Shown one piece after another: positions 58,643-64,000 of a stretch of 64,000 nt of DNA; position 1 is the stretch's first letter; every line of letters begins with the position of its first letter. The DNA lies in NCBI GenBank assembly GCA_965153455.1, contig OZ234493.1, forward strand, positions 26,030,213 to 26,094,212. Direction: 5' to 3'. The position numbers and the translations under genes were made by a program. Under the pieces are notes generated by a model that was given only the letters and a program-made list of their open reading frames with translations, was not told where the DNA came from and searched no databases. The stretch comes from Sphagnum compactum (Eukaryota; Bryophyta; Sphagnopsida; Sphagnales).

Positions 58643-61123
58643 AATTTCCACATAACAGGTTGCTCACAAATTTCACCCCCATATCACTCATAAGATCCAC
58701 CTAATTTAATTATAAATTTGATCAGTCACGTGTTTTTATTTGCTGTTAAGAAGAAACAAAAAACTTTAAGAAAGAAAATAGGTTTACAACTTATGCAAAA
58801 TAACAAAAGATTGTACAAATCAAAATACACACTTCATATACACATGTCGAAGCCAAGAATCTTAAATCAAAATGTTCAAATCAAATTAAAACAATTGATC
58901 TAGAATATTGGCCACAATTTTGGCCTCTAATGAAATAACAATTTTTGGTTTATGTGTTTTCCACACAATAAGGTTAGATGTTTTGTCCTTCTTCATATTT
59001 TCTTGTCTAACAATTGCCTATATTCATTTAAAGCTTATGGTAGTACTAGAAGCTGACAACAATTAGGTCATTCATTACTTGTCTAAACATGACCATTCCC
59101 AACATGCTAACATGTATGGTTGCGAATTACCTAACCCCCCATTGAGCAAAAAACCCCCCACTACATTTTGTAGGATTAATTAATTTGATCAACTAACACA
59201 ACATGAAGATGTTTAATTTTGATATCTTCATCATAGGAATATAATTAGGATGACGTACATAATCCTCAAAAAAAAAACATCCTTCCAAAACTTCAAAGAA
59301 AACATGTATAAGTTTTCACAAAGTAGTTATCAGTAGGAAGATGATATTTATTTTAAGTGGGGAAATGAACAATACCTTTGCAAGCCCTTTGAACATTTCA
59401 GGCACCCAATGTTGTAGCTCAACTTGGAAACAATTTGCCTTCCAACAATCTCCCAAAAGTAGAATCCTCTTTAGAGCCAATGAAACATATCAATCAATTA
59501 CAAAAATTCAAATGAGACCCCAAAAGCACTAGAAGGAATTCAACCACAACCTTTAGAAATCCCAACACTCACAATAACTCAAAAGCCGTTGACAACACAT
59601 TTTGTCGAAATAAAACATTCAACAAAATGCACATTTTATTGAAACGAAACACTCACGAAGATGCAAACCGAAATACACATATAATGGACATCAGTTAAAC
59701 ATGAAAATATACATGATCAAAAATTGATTAGCTTTGATTTGTGAGCTTCTTACATTCCACTTTTTGTAGTCCACTTGATCTGATAGCATTAATGAACTAC
59801 ATATTCCTCACAAATCCTTTGCCTCCAATTTGCCGTCTTTGAAGTTGCCATTGCCATTACTACAGGTTGTTGCTTGCTTCTTCAAGTTCCTATTAAGAAC
59901 CTAAATTGACCTTCATGCAAAACACAAGGCACTTCCAATTTTGCTCCTTTCAAGGTTGCTATCCACGATAATGCCTTCATCATGGCGCTTTTACGACATG
60001 TTAATGCACTAAAAGGAACACTCTTGGAAAACAACAAATGCCATCAAATTTATGATGATGGCACTTTAGTTGTAGAGGAATGGAGGTGTGACCGAAGGTG
60101 ATGGGAGGAGCGTACTATCCAATAGCACTAAGTGATCACCCATGTTGGCACAAATGGAGATTGTGGAGCTTGGGTTTGGTGAGAGGCTTGCTTTCAACTT
60201 TCAGTTCATGGTGACATTTCCAAATCTTATGGTTTAAAATCCTTTTGGCCCTTCACAAGACCTTTTTATGGTCACCAAATGGTGAAATTTCGTCCCAAAA
60301 CAAAAACTTGATGAGAACATAGAAATGTCTAGAGATTATTTCACTAAAACTTATTACATTATAATTAGTGTTTTTTTTTTGAACTTTTTTTGATGTTGTT
60401 CAAGTGGCAATCATCCATAAGTATATTTAGCCAAATCTAGCTATTCTCAAAATATGAAAGTAGAAAAATATCTGAAGCACCTTTTCATATTGTATGTAGT
60501 TGTGAGAAAAATTGGCAAAATTTCATATTTTGGATGATTTAGAGGAAAGAAAAATCTTGTATGTTGGGAAACAATTGAAAATTAAAAATTTGAATTTTGA
60601 CTATTTTTTCAAAAAGACAGAGAATTTACGACATAATATTCCTTGGAAAAAAAACGATTTTCGCAAAATGGCGAAAATTGGATAAAAAGATTCGCTGAAA
60701 TTTACAATAGTGGGCGAGCGGCCGCCATAGAAACGTACCCTTAGTAAGTTACCAGTAAGTTACTGATAGCGTCCAAGTACGCCGCACGAACCGAGGCGAC
60801 GATGGTGTTCGTCTCTCTCCGTGTTCGTCGCGACGCACTCTCGCGAGCACCGTCGCCGACGGATTTCCCAGCGTTTGCTGTCGCAAGAGTGCGAGGGAAT
60901 TGTCGCAAGAGTGCAAGGGAAACGTCGCGGTGGAAAACACAAGAGATTTATAATTTTGTTTCTGGAGCCTGTAAAACTGATTTGCCGAAGTTTTCGCCTT
61001 GTTTTCAGTTTTGTGGAGAGAGGAGAACAATTGCAGATTATTTCTGCGTTTTCTTTCGTTCTCCGTGCTCAGAGAGAGTGGGACTCACACACACGCACGC
61101 ACGCACACACACGGATAGAGAAA
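58643..61123. other. AT-rich DNA, then MTN 5' flank and leader
   Basis: No gene to about 60700; a GTAGCCAAA-family copy lies at about 60401-60505. From about 60710 the base composition becomes GC-richer (cgtcgcgacgcactctcgcg near 60826), and (CA)n/(GCAC)n precedes the MTN start at 61087-61112. This part is probably the MTN promoter and leader. Confidence 0.5.
60401..60505 (+). repeat. MITE-like element, GTAGCCAAA family
   Basis: aagtggcaatcatccataag, tttagccaaatctagctat, aaatatgaaagtagaaaaat follow in the family order. Both ends are eroded. Confidence 0.55.
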
Positions 61124-63637
61124 ATGGCAGGTGGTGAGGAAGTTGGAACGGGAGCCGTGGGAGTACCGAGTTCGGGAAATACGATCTCAACCGTCTTGGT
61201 GGTCATTGGTTCGTTCTTTCTCTTACTAGAATTGGTTCTAAGGGTTTAGAGGACATCATTGTTCCCTTTCACTAATGTAAACTTCGAATGCTTTCTTGCT
61301 TGCTGCTGCTGCTGCTTAACAGTTTTGTGTTACGGTATTGTACATACAAAACAGAGAGACAAAATTCTGTCATAAATTGCAAAGATGTGCTGTGTCTGTG
61401 TCTAAAACATCATCTTATTGCAGACTGACAGACCGGGGATTTTAATAATGCATTGACAATAAAAGTTGAATGTGCTTTGGGTTCACTTGACGGGGGTTAG
61501 CAATGCAGGCAGAAGCAATGCCGTTGGTACAAACATTACTGCTTACAGAAGAGGATGAGCCCTCAGTGTATGCTGTTTTATCTTGCCCAGGGGCTTACGA
61601 TCACTTCTGTGCTGGTAGCCATTACTTAAAATTGGATTGCTAGATTGAATTTCAGAAATGGTAAAAGGTTTAGTAGGGTTTAGTAGAACATAGATAGATA
61701 TAGCAGAGTGTGTGGAGGACAACTATAGAAGGTTCAGCTCCAGGATGACGATGATTAAGTTTTCACATTGGATTGCAGATTTCCAAAGGCTGTACCTTGG
61801 AAAAAGTACTCAGGAACTCATGAGGGTCTCTCTGTCCATGTTGTTGTCCCAGGAAAGGATTTCAATCTAGGTACAGTCTCTGCACCCATTGCTTCAATTT
61901 CACCATATCTTACATTTAGAGGATAATTCTGCAAGTATTGGTATGATGGAAATTCCTTAGGCAATGACAGTTGATAACATTCAATAGCTCACAGTGGTTA
62001 TTGTCATTGACTTGATTTTGTCTTTGTTATGTTCCATGCTACTAATCATGATGCAATAATTACTGCAGGGGTGGACAGTGTGGGAACAGTTCCAGTGTCA
62101 ATGTTGACATACGCATCCATTGTGTCTCTTCATCCTGATTTGATCATTAATGCAGGCACAGCTGGTGGATTCCAGGTCTCTAGATGTTACCTGCATTAGC
62201 ATACCTTGTGTGGCTAAATGTTCTGGTCATCTGTTTTGGAAATTGTCTTCAAACGCAAGGGATGATCTGTGATATTGATGCACTTAGCTTTGGTGGGAGG
62301 ACTTCATTGGAAGGATGCCTCTTATTGCCTAGAGACTTATATGATCTGGGGATTGTGGCATATTGACTGCAATTGATGTACTCACTGATATTCGTGGGCA
62401 TGGCAGTCAAAAGGTGCAGCTATAGGTGATGTATTTGTGGCAACCCAGTTTGCAAACCATGACCGTAGGATACCTGTTCCTGTATGTATTGACTATAGCG
62501 AATCCTCTCCTTGCCATTTTTTGTCAATGGACTCTGCATATTGGTGATAGTAGGTATTTGGTTGCTGCTGAAATGCTGTTGGGGTTGGTTATAGGTTTTT
62601 GATGAGTACGGGATTGGAACTCTTGGAGCCACTCCAATACCTAACCTTGTCAAAGCTCTTGCACTCAAGGTGGGTAAAAGTCACATATCAACACTGTACA
62701 TGCCTTCCATCATCTGTTGTGTGCATTTTAGTTGGTCTCCTTTCTTCAATCCACTTAAAGGTTTGTGCCCAATAATGTCCATAGCTTCTGTCATCTGTTG
62801 CATGCATCTAAGTTGGTCATGTTCCTTAATCCACTTCAAGGCTTGGCTCCAACAATGTTTTCCCCTTGCTTATAGTTCAGAGAGGACTCAACTGCCAGAA
62901 AACTCAATTTATGTTTGAAGGACTTCCATTCTAGATTGTTGCTGGAGGCATATGCATAAAAAAGCACCTTGCTTCTAGTCACATTCAGTGTACACTGTTG
63001 TTGAGAATCTGGATAGCCACACAGAGAGAGAAAGCCCTGAGCACCCACAAACCTTAAAATCTAGTACACCTGAAATGCTTTTCTTTATGCTGTGGCATTG
63101 GCAAACTTTTTCATGATCATCACCAGAATGACCATCACAGAGACTGAAGCTTATTTTATGTTGGTTACTGTTGGTAATACCAGGAGGGTAAGATGTCAAC
63201 AGGGAACTCCCTTGACATGACCCCACAGGATGAAGAGATCATAAAGGCTAATGATGCTACAATCAAGGACATGGAGGTCAGTTTCCATATCACTCGAAAG
63301 CACTTGCATGTACTCATTCATTGTGTGAAGTCTGTAATTGCAAATGTTTTGATGTGCAGTTGGTACCTGAGAAATCCTGTGAAGGAATTGGGTGCTACTG
63401 TGGTATGTCATGCATGAAAAGCATTTGTGTATGGTGTAGGGTGCTGCAGTAGCATATGTGGCTGACCTGTTCACAGTCCCTTTGATCGCACTGAAGGCTG
63501 TGACTGACATTGTGGATGGCAGCAAGCCCACAGTAGAGGAATTCTTAGAAAATATGTCAACAGCAGCAGCAGCACTATCTGCAATGGTACCCCGTGTTCT
63601 CAAGTACGTGAGTGGGAAGAAGATAGCTGATCTCTGA
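61124..63637 (+). CDS. MTN1: 5'-methylthioadenosine nucleosidase, eight exons
   Basis: Hydrolyses methylthioadenosine to adenine and methylthioribose in the cytosolic Yang (methionine salvage) cycle, which recycles the by-product of ethylene, polyamine and nicotianamine synthesis. Exons: 61124-61208, 61501-61567, 61779-61870, 62069-62175, 62407-62481, 62595-62669, 63184-63276 and 63440-63637, all GT-AG with consistent phases, giving 263 residues, close to the plant norm (about 267). Catalytic residues are present: Glu33 in AMQAEAMPL, Glu198 in KDMEGAA (codon split from the next exon by an intron) and Asp221 in AVTDIVDG. INAGTAGGF and GNSLDMTPQD match nucleoside-binding segments. The exon 2 donor was set at 61568 (GTATGC) because it alone keeps frame with exon 3. 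No defect seen. Confidence 0.95.
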
Positions 63638-64000
63638 AAAGTTTTGTATCTGGAGAGACAAATCAGTGTGGGTGATTGCTCTAGGGAAGGGTGATTCAGT
63701 TTGTGTGATGTTGATTTTCTTGGTTCCAATTTTGGCAGGATTGAACACCAAAATTCACCTATTTTTTAACCAATCCATCTTCTCCATGGCAGTTAACATG
63801 AGATCCAATAGGTGGGATATTTATGCAACCAACAAAACAATCATGGATCTTACACTTCTACATTCAATTAGTTGATTATTTGTCTAACAGTCAAATCTAC
63901 AATGAGACTGCAAACATGAATAAAAAATTCTTTTTTGAGTTGTGTTGAAAGTCAAGATTACTCTTGGCACTTCAGGAAGTGGCTCAGTCTTTATTCCTGG
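63638..64000. other. 3' UTR/flank of MTN
   Basis: No frame here is convincing; the first few hundred bases are probably the MTN 3' UTR. No other feature seen. Confidence 0.45.

Noticed and set aside
1-64000. CRISPR arrays, operons or bacterial-type systems
   Set aside because: The window is plant nuclear DNA; tandem arrays lack spacer structure and genes are spliced and independently arranged.

Overview
The window is nuclear DNA of a land plant (streptophyte). The recognisable genes are plant housekeeping genes: a GPN-loop GTPase of the QQT1/GPN2 type, a plastid-type DUF1997 protein, a ribokinase with plant-style introns, the zinc-knuckle protein CXIP4 and a 5'-methylthioadenosine nucleosidase. 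Introns are GT-AG, (GA)n and (CA)n tracts lie in 5' leaders, and telo-box motifs (AAACCCTAA) occur near starts. I cannot name the species. Most of the window is AT-rich intergenic DNA full of decayed transposons and short dispersed repeats.

Layout. 1-0.5 kb: first exon of GPN2 (minus) and, head to head, a complete tRNA-Ser(GCU). 0.5-4.4 kb: intergenic DNA with two weak small candidates, then the single-exon DUF1997 gene (minus). 4.8-6.1 kb: a tandem array running straight into a frameshifted Myb/SANT (trihelix-like) pseudogene. 6.9-7.3 kb: a tandem array in which nearly every unit carries a telo-box. 9.2-11.8 kb: ribokinase, five exons (minus). 13-28 kb: gene-poor, with MITE-like repeats, two foldback sequences, a miRNA-precursor-like hairpin and locally duplicated blocks. 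28.3-29.5 kb: CXIP4 (minus, intronless). 46.5-47.5 kb: an intact single-exon gene for an unknown protein with two hydrophobic segments. 52.7-58.7 kb: a decayed Ty3/gypsy integrase (minus) and palindromic MITEs. 61.1-63.6 kb: MTN, eight exons (plus).

The most striking structure is 34.67-42.92 kb, a three-level nest of DNA transposons. A hAT element (8-bp target duplication GTCTTGAC on both sides; BED finger and hAT C-terminal remnants inside) was invaded by a Helitron-like element (5' TC, 3' CTAG, inserted between A and T in an AT run). That in turn was invaded by a GC-rich Tc1/mariner/pogo-type element with perfect 26-bp inverted repeats, TA duplication and an intron-split DDE transposase with an AT-hook. 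The inner element is recent but dead: two in-frame TAG codons and one lost splice acceptor, all three explicable as C-to-T changes at CHG sites, the pattern expected of methylated plant transposons.

The genes do not form a pathway. MTN acts in the methionine salvage cycle and ribokinase in nucleoside/ribose salvage; the others are independent loci. Exon boundaries were assigned by reading splice sites and protein continuity by eye; no alignment or database search was run.
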